DNA of 31,354 nt, from the NCBI GenBank assembly GCA_035533295.1, contig DATLUA010000056.1, positions 1-31,354 of the forward strand. Reading direction: 5' to 3'. How positions within the stretch are numbered: position 1 is the stretch's first letter; every line of letters begins with the position of its first letter. This stretch comes from JAGWJU01 sp035533295 (GTDB taxonomy: Bacteria > Elusimicrobiota > Elusimicrobia > UBA1565 > UBA9628). Of this stretch, positions 1 to 11,000 are shown in pieces. A program made the translations under genes and the position numbers. The notes below the pieces were generated by a model. It did not search any database and was not told the origin of the DNA. It saw only the letters and a list, made by a program, of their open reading frames with translations.

Positions 1-239
1 TCGGCCATGATGGCGGAAGAGGCCTGGCTGATGACGCAGCCGTGGCCCGTGAAGCGGATTTGCCCGATGGTCCCGTCGCCGCTTTTTTTCATGGTGATTT
101 CCAGCTCGTCGCCGCAGACCGGATTGATGCCGTGCGAGTAAAAATCGCTGGCGGGAATCTTCCCCTTGTGCGCTCCGCTCTGGTAGTAATCGAGAAGCGC
201 CTCCTGGTAGAGCTCCCGCAACTCGGCGTCGCCTTCCAT
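1..239 (-). CDS. sufU: SufU-like Fe-S assembly/sulfur-transfer protein, N-terminal part
   Basis: This gene starts at the ATG at 239-237 and runs off the left edge, leaving 79 complete codons. SufU proteins accept persulfide sulfur from SufS through a zinc site and pass it to the SufBCD complex; older literature calls them scaffolds. The visible part begins with the family's helix (RELYQEALLDYY), then NPVCGDELE with Cys42 and Asp44, then GHGCVISQASSAIMA with Cys68. These match three of the four conserved zinc ligands; the last Cys would lie outside the window. The spacer between the first helix and NPVCGD (SGAHKGKIPASDFYSHGI) differs from the usual PRN-type segment. The start lies 3 nt after the sufS stop, with a G-rich run about 12 nt upstream inside the sufS end. 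It is therefore the fifth gene of the suf operon. IscU is less likely because of the suf context. Confidence 0.9.
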   Translation of the reverse strand, partial: MEGDAELRELYQEALLDYYQSGAHKGKIPASDFYSHGINPVCGDELEITMKKSGDGTIGQIRFTGHGCVISQASSAIMA

Positions 240-242
240 GGC

Positions 243-1484
243 TTACTTTACCCCCGCGGGTTTCTTGAAAAACGCCGCGGTCTTGGCCAGCGCTCGCCCC
301 AGGGTCTCGACCTCGTCGAGCGTGTTGTAGAGATAGAAGCTGGCCCGGGCCGTGCCGCCCACCTTCATCCGGCTCATGAGCGGCTGGCAGCAGTGGTGCC
401 CGGCGCGGACGGCGACCCCCTCCAAATCGAAGGCGGTGCCCACGTCGTGCGGGTGCACGCCCTCGATGTTGAAGGACACGATGCCCCCGCGCGCGGCCGG
501 ATCCCGCGGGCCGTAAACCGTCGCCGAGGGAAATTCGGCAAAAATTTCCAGGGTCCGCTTGGTCAGGGCCGCCTCGTGCTCGCGCAGGGCCGAAAAGCCC
601 ACGCCGCGCAGATAATCCAGGGCCGCGCCGAAAGCCGCCGCGCCCGCGATGTTGGGCGTTCCGGCCTCAAATTTGTAGGGCGGGACGTTAGGCGTAAAAC
701 CTTCCCAGGAGACGCGCTCGATCATGTCCCCGCCGCCCAGAAACGGATCCATGGACTCAAGAAGCTCTTCCTTGGCGTAGAGCACGCCCACGCCCGTGGG
801 GCCCAGCATCTTGTGCGCGGAAAAAGCCAGAAAATCGCAGTCCCAGCGCGCGACGTCAGTGGGGTAGTGCGGAACCCATTGGGCCGCGTCCACCAAGGTC
901 TTGGCGCCGCGACTCTTGGCTAAGGCGATGAGCTCATGAACGGGATTAAGAGTCCCCAGGGCGTTAGAGGCGGCCGTAAAAGCGAGCAGTTTGGTCTTGG
1001 GAGTGAAGAGCGACTGCGCGGCCGCCATGTCCAGACGACCGTCCTCGGTCACGGGAATAAAGCGTAGGCGCGCGCCCTTTTCTTTGGCCAGCATCTGCCA
1101 AGGCACGATGTTGGAGTGGTGCTCCATCTCGGTGAGCACAATCTCGTCCCCGGCGGAAATAAACTTGCGTCCCCAGGAATGGGAGACGAGGTTGATGGCC
1201 TCCGTGGCGTTGCGCGTGAAGACCACGGTCTCGGGCTTGGGCGCGCCCACGAACTGCGCCGTCTTTTGGCGGGCGGCGTCCATCAAGGCCGTGGCCTCGT
1301 CCGAAAGCGTGTGCACGCCGCGGTGCACGTTGGCGTTATGCTTCTCGTAGAAATCCGTCAGGGCCGCGATGACCGGCCTGGGCTTCTGGGTCGTGGCCGC
1401 GTTGTCGAGATAAACGAGCGGCTTGCCATGGACCGTGCGTCCCAATATCGGGAAATCCTCGCGGATTTTACGGACGTCGAGCAT
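243..1484 (-). CDS. sufS: SufS-type (group II) cysteine desulfurase
   Basis: This is a PLP enzyme that takes sulfur from L-cysteine, giving alanine and an enzyme-bound persulfide for Fe-S cluster assembly. The 413 residues match the usual SufS length of about 405-420. Visible landmarks are YLDNAATTQKP (25-35), the PLP-stacking EHHSN (121-125), the PLP-ring Asp199 in LVDAAQ, the Schiff-base Lys225 in FSAHKMLGPTG, and the active-site loop RAGHHCCQPLM with Cys365 as the expected catalytic cysteine. The short GHHC loop, rather than the long IscS loop, assigns it to group II (SufS/CsdA). A second Cys (366) follows the catalytic one; the family usually has Ala or another residue there. The ATG lies 1 nt after the sufD stop (TGA-G-ATG), and a GGGGGA run 8 nt upstream can serve as ribosome binding site. 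The partner SufU follows directly. Confidence 0.97.
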   Translation of the reverse strand: MLDVRKIREDFPILGRTVHGKPLVYLDNAATTQKPRPVIAALTDFYEKHNANVHRGVHTLSDEATALMDAARQKTAQFVGAPKPETVVFTRNATEAINLVSHSWGRKFISAGDEIVLTEMEHHSNIVPWQMLAKEKGARLRFIPVTEDGRLDMAAAQSLFTPKTKLLAFTAASNALGTLNPVHELIALAKSRGAKTLVDAAQWVPHYPTDVARWDCDFLAFSAHKMLGPTGVGVLYAKEELLESMDPFLGGGDMIERVSWEGFTPNVPPYKFEAGTPNIAGAAAFGAALDYLRGVGFSALREHEAALTKRTLEIFAEFPSATVYGPRDPAARGGIVSFNIEGVHPHDVGTAFDLEGVAVRAGHHCCQPLMSRMKVGGTARASFYLYNTLDEVETLGRALAKTAAFFKKPAGVK

Positions 1485-1485
1485 C

Positions 1486-2805
1486 TCAGTCGTCCCCCGC
1501 CGGCGCCCCCAAGCGCCGCGACAAGGCCGCGCGCAAGGATTCGGGCTGGACCGAGTCCAGCATCTCCTGCGCGAAAGCGCGGATCAAAAACTCCCGCGCC
1601 CGCTCCGCGTCAATACCGCGCGAGCGAAGGTAGAACAAAGCGTCCTCGGAAAGGCGGCCGATGGTCGAGCCGTGCTTGCATTGCACGTCGTTGGCGAAAA
1701 TTCGGAATTCGGGCTTGGTGTTGACCCAGCCCTTCTCGGAGAGCAGCAAATTCTTGTTGTAGACCATCGCGTCGGTCCTTTGCGCCGCGGGAGCGACCTC
1801 GATGATGCCGCGAAACGCGGCCTGGGCTTGGCCGCCCAGCACTCCTTTATAAAGCTCGCGGCTCGTGCACCGCGGCGCGGCGTGCCGAATGAGCGTGTGG
1901 TTATCGACGTGCTCGCTCCCGTTGGCCGCGTAGAGTCCGTCTAGGACGCACTCGGCGCCCTCGCCTTCCAGCACTGCCTCAAAGTCGTTGCGCACGAGAT
2001 CTCCGCCGAAGGTCAGGACGTGGGAATGAAAGCGGCTGTCTTTCGCCTGGCGCACAATCCCGGCCGTGCTCTCGAAGGCGCGCCGCGCGCCGCCGGTTTG
2101 AATCTGGCAGTAGTCTAATTGGGCGCCCTCAGACAAGTTAATAACGGCACTACGATTGCGCCAAGAGGCTCCCGCGTCGCCCAGGGCCGCGGACTCCTCG
2201 ATCACGGCGGCTTGCGAGAGCGCTCCCATCTCAATGGCCACGAGGGGATGGCTCATGCGGGCAGCGTCCGCGGCGCTCCATAAAAAAGCGATTTGCAGGG
2301 GCCCGTTCAAGGACACGCGTGGTTCCGTTTTCAGAAAAACCCCGTCTTGAAATAGCGCGGCGCCCAGGCGCGAAAGGCCGCAGCGTCCTTCCGCCGCGAG
2401 CCGCAGGAATTTTTCCAAGAACTCCGTCTCACCCGAAGGCAGCGACGTCAAGACTCCTATTTTCACGCCCTTGTCCTGAGAAATGGCGGAGAGTTCGGCT
2501 GAAAAAAATCCGTCCACGAAAACGATCCTGTTGGGCAGCCAAACCGAAAGAACGGCGCGGGCCTGCGCCTCCAAAACCGGCGCCGATTTTTCCGGCAAAG
2601 AAAAGGGCTCCTCCGCGATAGGCGCGAGATTGGTGAGCCGCCACGCCTCATCCTTAGGGCCGGGAAGGCCGGTTTTAAGAAAGCCTTCGAGGGCTTCGCG
2701 CCGCAAAGCGTCCAGCCGTTCGGCGCCCAGGCTCGGCAAGCCGGCGCCCCTGACGCGCTCCAAGGACGCGAGAAGTCCGCCGCACCGCTCCAGAACCTGG
2801 CTCAT
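1486..2805 (-). CDS. sufD: SufD, Fe-S assembly complex subunit
   Basis: SufD pairs with SufB on a SufC dimer to form the SufBC2D scaffold where clusters are built in the cytoplasm. The 439 residues show a helical N-terminal part, then the beta-helix core and the C-terminal SufB/SufD helical domain. The best signature is DVQCKHGSTIGRLSEDALFYLRSRGI (373-398, key residues Cys376 and His378). His378 is the counterpart of the E. coli SufD His360 needed for cluster formation. EHVDNHT (298-304) and LYKGVLGG (318-325) are also typical. It lacks the Cys motifs of SufB, which separates the two paralogues. The ATG overlaps the sufC stop in an ATGA junction, so translation is probably coupled. The last third is the most conserved; the N-terminal 150 residues are divergent, as is usual for SufD. 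Confidence 0.95.
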   Translation of the reverse strand: MSQVLERCGGLLASLERVRGAGLPSLGAERLDALRREALEGFLKTGLPGPKDEAWRLTNLAPIAEEPFSLPEKSAPVLEAQARAVLSVWLPNRIVFVDGFFSAELSAISQDKGVKIGVLTSLPSGETEFLEKFLRLAAEGRCGLSRLGAALFQDGVFLKTEPRVSLNGPLQIAFLWSAADAARMSHPLVAIEMGALSQAAVIEESAALGDAGASWRNRSAVINLSEGAQLDYCQIQTGGARRAFESTAGIVRQAKDSRFHSHVLTFGGDLVRNDFEAVLEGEGAECVLDGLYAANGSEHVDNHTLIRHAAPRCTSRELYKGVLGGQAQAAFRGIIEVAPAAQRTDAMVYNKNLLLSEKGWVNTKPEFRIFANDVQCKHGSTIGRLSEDALFYLRSRGIDAERAREFLIRAFAQEMLDSVQPESLRAALSRRLGAPAGDD

Positions 2806-3560
2806 GCCGCCGCCGCTTGCGCCTCTTTGGCCCAGCCATAGCCTTCTTTCTCCAGCTCCAGGGCCAAGCTCTTGCCGCCGGATTTTACGATGCGCCCATC
2901 CACCATGACGTGCACAAAATCCGGAGACACGTAGTCCAGCAGCCGCTGATAGTGGGTCACCAAAATGAAGGCGCGTTCCGGACTCCGCATTTTGTTGATG
3001 CCGGAGGCCACGGCCTTGAGCGCATCGATGTCCAGGCCCGAATCGGTCTCGTCGAGCACGGCGAGCGTAGGCTCCAAGACGGCCATCTGCAGGATTTCGT
3101 TCCTCTTTTTCTCGCCGCCGGAGAACCCCGCGTTGACGAAGCGGTCGAGCAGCGCCGGATTCATGTCCACGAGCTTGGCCTTTTCCTTGATGCGCTTCAA
3201 AAATTCTCCGGAGCTGATTTCAGGCAGGCCCTTGTGCTTGCGCGCCGCGTTGTAGCAGGCCTTGAGGAAGTATTTGTTGCTCACCCCGGGAATCTCGACC
3301 GGGTACTGAAAGGCCAAGAACACGCCTTCCCAAGAACGCTCCTCGGGAGGCAGTGCCAGCAAATCCTTGCCCTGATAAACGACTTTGCCGCGCGTCACCG
3401 TATAACCCTCGCGCCCCGCCAGGATGTGGGAAAGCGTGCTCTTGCCCGAGCCGTTGGGCCCCATGATGGCATGGACCTCGCCGGCCTTGACCGACAAGTT
3501 GACGCCCTTTAAAATCGGCTTTTCGCCGGCGTTCGCGCGCAGATCCTCGACTTGAAGCAT
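2802..3560 (-). CDS. sufC: SufC, ABC-type ATPase of the SUF system
   Basis: SufC is the soluble ATPase of the SufBC2D complex; ATP binding drives the shape change in SufB/SufD that exposes the assembly site. At 252 residues it is of normal length. The complete ABC motif set is visible: Walker A GPNGSGKST (34-42), Q-loop Gln85 in FLAFQYP, the SufC-type signature FSGGEKKRNEI (146-156), Walker B LAVLDETDSGLD (166-177) with catalytic Glu171, and the H-loop His203 in VTHYQRLL. The FSGGEKKRNE signature and LDETDSGLD distinguish SufC from transporter ATPases. It lies 15 nt after sufB, with the G-rich sequence GGCGGGGGAAAAGGC before its ATG as ribosome binding site, and it overlaps sufD by 4 nt. Confidence 0.98.
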   Translation of the reverse strand: MLQVEDLRANAGEKPILKGVNLSVKAGEVHAIMGPNGSGKSTLSHILAGREGYTVTRGKVVYQGKDLLALPPEERSWEGVFLAFQYPVEIPGVSNKYFLKACYNAARKHKGLPEISSGEFLKRIKEKAKLVDMNPALLDRFVNAGFSGGEKKRNEILQMAVLEPTLAVLDETDSGLDIDALKAVASGINKMRSPERAFILVTHYQRLLDYVSPDFVHVMVDGRIVKSGGKSLALELEKEGYGWAKEAQAAAA

Positions 3561-3575
3561 GCCTTTTCCCCCGCC

Positions 3576-5021
<1,446 letters not shown>

Positions 5022-5029
5022 ATATAAGG

Positions 5030-5058
5030 AAGATAACATAGTTGACTAAAATAGTCAA
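5030..5058 (-). promoter_or_regulatory. Putative sigma-70 promoter of sufBCDSU
   Basis: On the minus strand TTGACT (5058-5053) matches 5 of 6 positions of the -35 box, and TATCTT (5035-5030) matches 4 of 6 positions of the -10 box, with a 17-nt spacer. Initiation would fall near 5023, only about 2 nt before the ATG at 5021, which would give an essentially leaderless message. The -35 box is one arm of the IscR-like palindrome. The -10 box is weak, so this is a prediction only. Confidence 0.45.
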
Positions 5059-5062
5059 GAAT
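5038..5062. promoter_or_regulatory. IscR/Rrf2-type operator (type 1-like palindrome) before sufB
   Basis: The core is a perfect inverted repeat, TTGACTA-AAA-TAGTCAA (5042-5058). Against the type 1 IscR consensus recalled from E. coli (half sites ATASYYGACTR and YAGTCRRSTAT separated by WWW), the 25-base segment matches at 24 positions; the one mismatch is at 5060 (A for T). The type 1 motif is bound by [2Fe-2S] IscR, which represses when clusters are plentiful. The site overlaps the likely sufB promoter, the right place for repression. The regulator gene is not in the window, and other Rrf2-family proteins could use a similar site. Confidence 0.75.
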
Positions 5063-5082
5063 TGAATTTCCGAGGGCGCGGC

Positions 5083-8000
5083 TTAGTGGATGACGCCGAT
5101 TTTTCGGATGGCCGTGGCGCTGCCGGTGGGCGAGCTCACCTGGATGCGGGCGATGTAGCCGCCCTTGGAAACGTAGCGCCCTTGGCCGTTCCGGCCGTCC
5201 CAAGCGACATAGTTGGGGCCTTCCAAGCCGCCGGAGCTGCCCGCGGAGAAGTTCATGGTCTTGACCAAGTAGCCCAGCAGATCGTAGATCGAAATCGTCA
5301 CGTTGGAATTGGCGCCCAGCGTGTAGACGATGGTCGTCTGCCCGGCGGGACCGCCCTTGCGCGTGTCGAAAGGATTGGGGTAGTTGCTCACGCCGCTGAT
5401 GACGGACTCGGAGCCGCCCGTGTTGACGTTGACGCCCAAGGGCGACCACGCCGAATAGACGCCCGAATTGGAGACGGCGCGCACGCGGTAGCTGAAGAAT
5501 TGGCCCGAGGGCCGGGGCGTCTCGCCGGGGTAGAACGGATCGCCCACGATGTAGGTCAAGTCCGGCGAGGTGTTCTGCGTCGCGGAAAGAAAGTTAAGCG
5601 TGTGCCAGATGACCGTCGCGGACAGGTCATTGGGATCGCCGCCGCGCTCCTGGATTTCATAGAGCGAGAGGCCCGAGGGCGGCACGCTCGTGGGCGCGGT
5701 CCAGGTGACGGCGTAGCTTTGCGCGTTCTGCTCCAAGGGCGTGGCGGCTCCGGGCGGAGCGGGCGCCGCGGGATCCACGCGGTAGACCAGAATGGGCCGT
5801 TGCGAAGAAACGATGCCGTTGGAGGTGATAAAGCGGGCGAAGAAAATCGCGGCGCCGTCCGAAACCGGCTCCCCTAAAAGATGCGAGATGGGCGAGGAGC
5901 CCCGCAGGCCGCGGCCGGTGTAGGGCGCCGGATCGCCGCTTTGATAGATGACGTTCAAGGTATGGCCGTCCGATCCCTTCTGGACGCGCATTATTTCGCT
6001 GCCCACGTAGACGAGGCCGGGAAGATTCAACTGGCTGTTGTCGGCCACGGTGAACGATGTGGTGTTGGGCGTCAAGGCCATGGTCAAGGCCGTCACGTGC
6101 GGCACGGGCAGGGCCAAGCCGGAAACCGAGGCGTTGGTCAGGGACTCATTGGGGTTGGACTGCATCACGTGGTAGGCCTCAAGCCCCATGCCGCGGATGG
6201 ATTGGGCCACGACCGTCGCGGTCACCGAGGACCAGACCTGGCTGTAGCTGGTCGGGTTGTCGTAGTAGGCGCCCACCGCGACCTGATAAATGCCGCCGGT
6301 GGAAATCACCGGCAGCAGCGCCGAGAGCTTGTCGATGGTGTCGCTCCAGCCGTTGGGCGTAAAGCCTTGATCCGGCACGGGCAGGGCCTGGGCCGTGTCG
6401 CCTTGGTCGGCGGGATTCTCGCCCAGGAGTATCTGGAAGCCGCCGAAACCGTTGTTGAACACCATATCCACGATGCCGTCGTTGTTGTAGTCGGCGTCCA
6501 GGATGCCCGTGCCGGTCATGTCGCGGCTGGGGATGCCGTCGCCCAGAAGCGATATGGACGTGGGCTCGGTGCTGCTCCCGAAGGCGAAGTTGTCCGGCAC
6601 GCCGTCGCCGTTGATGTCGATCAAGGGCGGCATGTTGGAGCAGTTGGTCAGCCACGCCGCGCCGTCCGCGCATATCCATTTGCTCTCGTCGGGGAGGGGA
6701 TCGCCGTTTTGATCCCGGCAGATGTTATTGCGCGGGTTGGTCGCGTCCTTGCCGTTGTTGCAGTTGACCGCGTCGACTTTGGCGTAGGCCGGGTAGCCGA
6801 TGGTGTTTGGCGGCGCCCCGGTCGTGCCCTTGGTCACGATGATGGGCGGCAAGGAGGAGCTGATCATCACGGAGGGCACGGTCAGGGGCACCACGGGCAC
6901 CAGCGCCGACTGGACCGGCGGCTGCTCAGCCGGGTTGGCCGCGGCCGCGATGGGCTCCAGGTTGGGCGCGATGATGTTGGCGAAGGTCGGAATCTCCATG
7001 CCGACCGAATGGCCCAGCGTGCTCTGCCCGGCGGCGTCCGTCGTGCCGATGTTGCCGGCGATGTAGATGGTGGTCGGCGCGGTCGAAACCGTGAGGTAAG
7101 GAATCCCGTTGTTGGCCAAAGGCACGTAGGCCGCGCCGGCCGCGAAGGACGAACCGTGCAGCGCGAAGCCTAATTCCTTATCCACGGTGGGCAGGAAAAC
7201 CCCGCTGCCGTTGTCAAGCCATATGGAAACGTTGCTCAAATCGCCGTCCCCGCCGCCGGTCGTGGTCGAGGTCTGGATGGTGCCCAACTGCTTTAACTGC
7301 AGGCCCGCGATGTTCACGAAGTTCTGGCTGGTGTGCAGCTGCATCTCGAAAAGAGGCACGTTTTGCTGGCCCACCGAGGCGCCCGACGGCGCGATGGTAA
7401 ATCCCGAGGCGGACAGGCTGATCGGCGAAATGGCCACGATGGTGCCCACGTAGGGATAGCCGGTCGTCGCGGTGCCCAGCGGCTGGGTCTTGGTCTCGTT
7501 GAGGTAGACCTGCTCGTTAGCCACGTCGCCGGCGGGAAGGCCGATCCACGAGCCGTCGCGGACGTTGGTCCCGATGAGATCGTTGGGCACGGCCGCGTCG
7601 CCCACGTCGTAGGAGACGAAGAACGTCGACGCGGTCGGGCCGATGAGCTGATCCGCGGTCAGGGTCACCACCGCTTGGTTGTCGTTGTTGTTGGTCTGAT
7701 CGAAGACGTCGGTTTTCTCGACCGAGGTTCCCGCGGGCCAGCTCAAAATCGGCGTGGCGCCCTGGCCCAGGACGTTGCCGCGGGAAGCAATCGAGATGCA
7801 GGGCTTGCCCGTCGCCGGATCGATGCCCGGCGTAGGCGCGCTCTGACAGCCGGGCCCGGAGAAGGTCATGAGCTCGGCCCCGCCCACATAAATGTCGCCG
7901 CCGATGGGCGCGCCGGAGTTGTCCACCGGGAAGCCCTGCGTTGAGGTCACCACCATGTCGAAGGTCGAGAAGCTCACCACCGCGCCGGAAGTTGAGTAGG

Positions 8001-11000
8001 TCACGCCGGTGTTGCTGGAGATGGCGGTCGCCAGGCTCGCGTTGGCGTCGGAAATGTCCAGGTCGGCCGAGTCCAAGGTGTCGTTCTGGTTGATGTCCTT
8101 GTAGATATGGACGAACTTGACGTCCGTGTTCTGGCCCAAGGGCGTCAAGGGGCTCTGCGAGCCGCCGCCGCGCTCCACGCGCAGGCTCCTCCACGGCGCC
8201 AAGCCTTGGTCCGTGACCAGGTTGAAGCGCAGGAAGGCGACGTTTTGCTGGGCCTGGCCCACCGTGCCCAAGCTCGCGGCCAAGTCGTCCACGCCCAAGG
8301 TGAGGTGCGAAATCACCTTCTGCACCTGCATCAGGGGGTTGGTGATGAAGGCGTTGGTCGACATGACGACTTGGTTGGGCGCCTGAACGGCGAAGTAGGC
8401 CGCGCTCGCGATTTGCACGCCGTCCTTGGAGCCGATGGCCGCGAACTGCGAGTAGTCGTAGGTGATGAAATAATAGGCCGGCACGGTGCTCACCACGATG
8501 GGGGTCTTCAAGACGATGTTGACGGTTCCCGAGCTGAAGGTGTCGTTGCCGAAGGAAACCAAGCTCGGGTAGGAGCCGTCCGCCGCGCGAGTGGTCACCG
8601 AGGCGTCAAATTGGCCAGAACCGTCCGGATCGTACCAGACCTTGACGGCGGTGATGTCGCTGTCCAACGCCCCATTGGCCATAAGGTGGTCGAGCTTGAT
8701 TTTCTGGACGATGGCCGTGTTGTCATTCGTCGCCATTTGCAGGCGCACCATGGCCACGGCGGTCGAGTTCTGCACCACGGTCTGCCCGGAAACCTGGGCC
8801 GGGGTCACCGTGATGGTGTTGACGGTGGGCGCCAGCACGTAGGTCGGGCTTTGCACGGGCGCCAGCGCGGTCGTGGTAAATCCGGCCGCCGCGGGAGCCA
8901 ACCCGAAGTCCGCCGCCGGCGCCGGCGCGTAGATTCCGATGACTTCGTTGGGCGGACTGTTCGTGGCATAAGAGAACTTGGCCGACGCGGCGATGTCCGC
9001 GGAAACGTAGAACGTCTTGGTGGACGTGTTGATGATGACATAGGGCTGGCCGCCGAGATTGGGATCCGCGATATTAATGACGGCTTGTCCAATGGTGTTT
9101 TCCGGCTCGCCGAGCGTGGAGGAGCCCATGAGCAGATCGCCGGCGTCCGATCCCGTGGCCGGATTGCGATGGAAGGCGTAGCCGTCCAGCGGCGTGTCGC
9201 TCTCCCAAAGCTTGATGCCGCTCACGTCCTGATCCTGGCCGTTCAAGGACGGCGGGAGATAGCGCTCAAGCGTCATGGTGCTCCACTCGATTTCCGAGGA
9301 TTGGGCCCAAACCTGGAGCTTCATAATCGCCTCATTGACCACGCCCTGCGAAATCATGGGCGAAAGCACGGCTCCGCTTGAATGCGCGACGACGATGCTG
9401 TTGAGCTGCCCGCGGGTCACGCCCAAAAGGGCCGGTCCAGCTCCGTAGCCGTCGTAGCTTATGATTTCATTGTCCACAAGAGCATAGTTGGTCGCCCCGG
9501 GCAGAGGAGACGGAAGCCCGGCCGTCGAGCTGACGACCCACTGCGGATCCACGGCGCCGGCCGCCTCAAGAGGCACGTTGTTGCTGAGCGTGGGAGCCGG
9601 AAACGACCCGCTCGGAGAGCTGAAATACGGCGTCGCCAGCACGTTCAAGGTCTGCGAGGAGGCGATGATGTCCCGGTCCAAGGACGTGAAGGGCAGTTTG
9701 GAAGACGTATCGTAAGTGTCGGGGAGTTCGATGGCGTTAAGCGCGGGATTGTCCACCACCGGGCTTCCGGTCGGGAACGATCCGGAGTTGGAAACGCCCA
9801 CGGTCGAGGCAAAAATCTGCACGCCCAACGTGCGTGGTTGGAACGTCAGCGGATCCGTGGGCAGGGCCGTCGGCGTGATGTGATAGGCCAAGAAAAACCT
9901 TTGCGTCGGAGGCAGCAGATGGTAAGCGGAGGCGAGATTGATCTGCGCCTCCAGCGGAATGCCGCCGTAATCGCCGAAAGTCCCGCTTCCAATCATCACG
10001 TCGCAATTGGGCGGACCCGTGTCGCAGTCGTCGAAGATGCCGTTGCCGTTGGCGTCGTACCACAAAGACACCAAGTCCACGTCCGGGGACACGGTGTTGC
10101 CGCCGGTCGCCGTGCCCGTGGCGTAGACCACCATCCAGCGCAGAAGCCCGTCCGAAATCGAGGTGTTGAGCGTGAACGAGGCCACGGCGTCCGTGCTGTT
10201 TTGCTGGAGGAAGGGAACGTCGACGGTATTCGTGGCGACGACGGTCACCACGTCGGGATAGTGATTGACCACCGGCACCAGCGCGACCGTGCTGGGCGTG
10301 CTGACCGCGACGGGCCCGTAGGGCGTCATGCTCTTGGGCGCGGGGATGAGGAAGTACGTCGTATTGGGAATGATGAGGCCCAAGTTGGCGTTGTTGGACA
10401 CCGTGGCGAAGGGCGCCAGGCTGAAGCTCACGAACGCGTTGATGGGCGCCGTGGATATCGTCTGGTAGCCCAGCCCCAAATCGCCCTCGATGGCGATGCG
10501 CGCGGGACCGGAAACAATGGTCCCGCTGGACCACGCCGTCTCGGAAGTTCCCTCTTGGCCGCGGTAGCAATTGTTGAAGACCGCGCCGGTGATGCCGCCC
10601 GTGCACAGCACGACTTCTTTCTTGGCCGGATCGGTCTGGTTGTCGTTGATGACGAGGCGTTCGACGGGATCGTGCCCCAGGGGATTCCACGTCGTGTTCT
10701 TCCAGGGGTCATCCCTCGGGTACATGCCCGCCGCGTCGGCCACGGTGATGTTCTCCGGCACGGGATCCGAAGCCCCCAAAGGAGCGGTCAGCGTCGTGAT
10801 GGGAAAAGTGTTGACGTCGCTGGGATTGCTGAGGAAGGCATCTCCGGCGTCGAGCACGCCGTCATGGTTGGAGTCCAGCCAGACCTGTATATTGACCACG
10901 TCCGTCGCGATGTTAATCATGGGCGATCCGCCGTTCTCGCCGGAGGGCTCCCAACGATCCAGTTTCAACCCCGCCCACTGGTCCGCGCCGCTGATGGCCT

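Noticed and set aside
42..923. Plus-strand open frame of 293 codons at the left edge
   Set aside because: It is antisense to sufU and sufS, whose catalytic motifs are intact. The product has no recognisable domain.
5060..5085. Intrinsic terminator behind the giant gene
   Set aside because: The best stem (CCG/CGG around a 6-nt loop) has only 3 bp and no T run follows.
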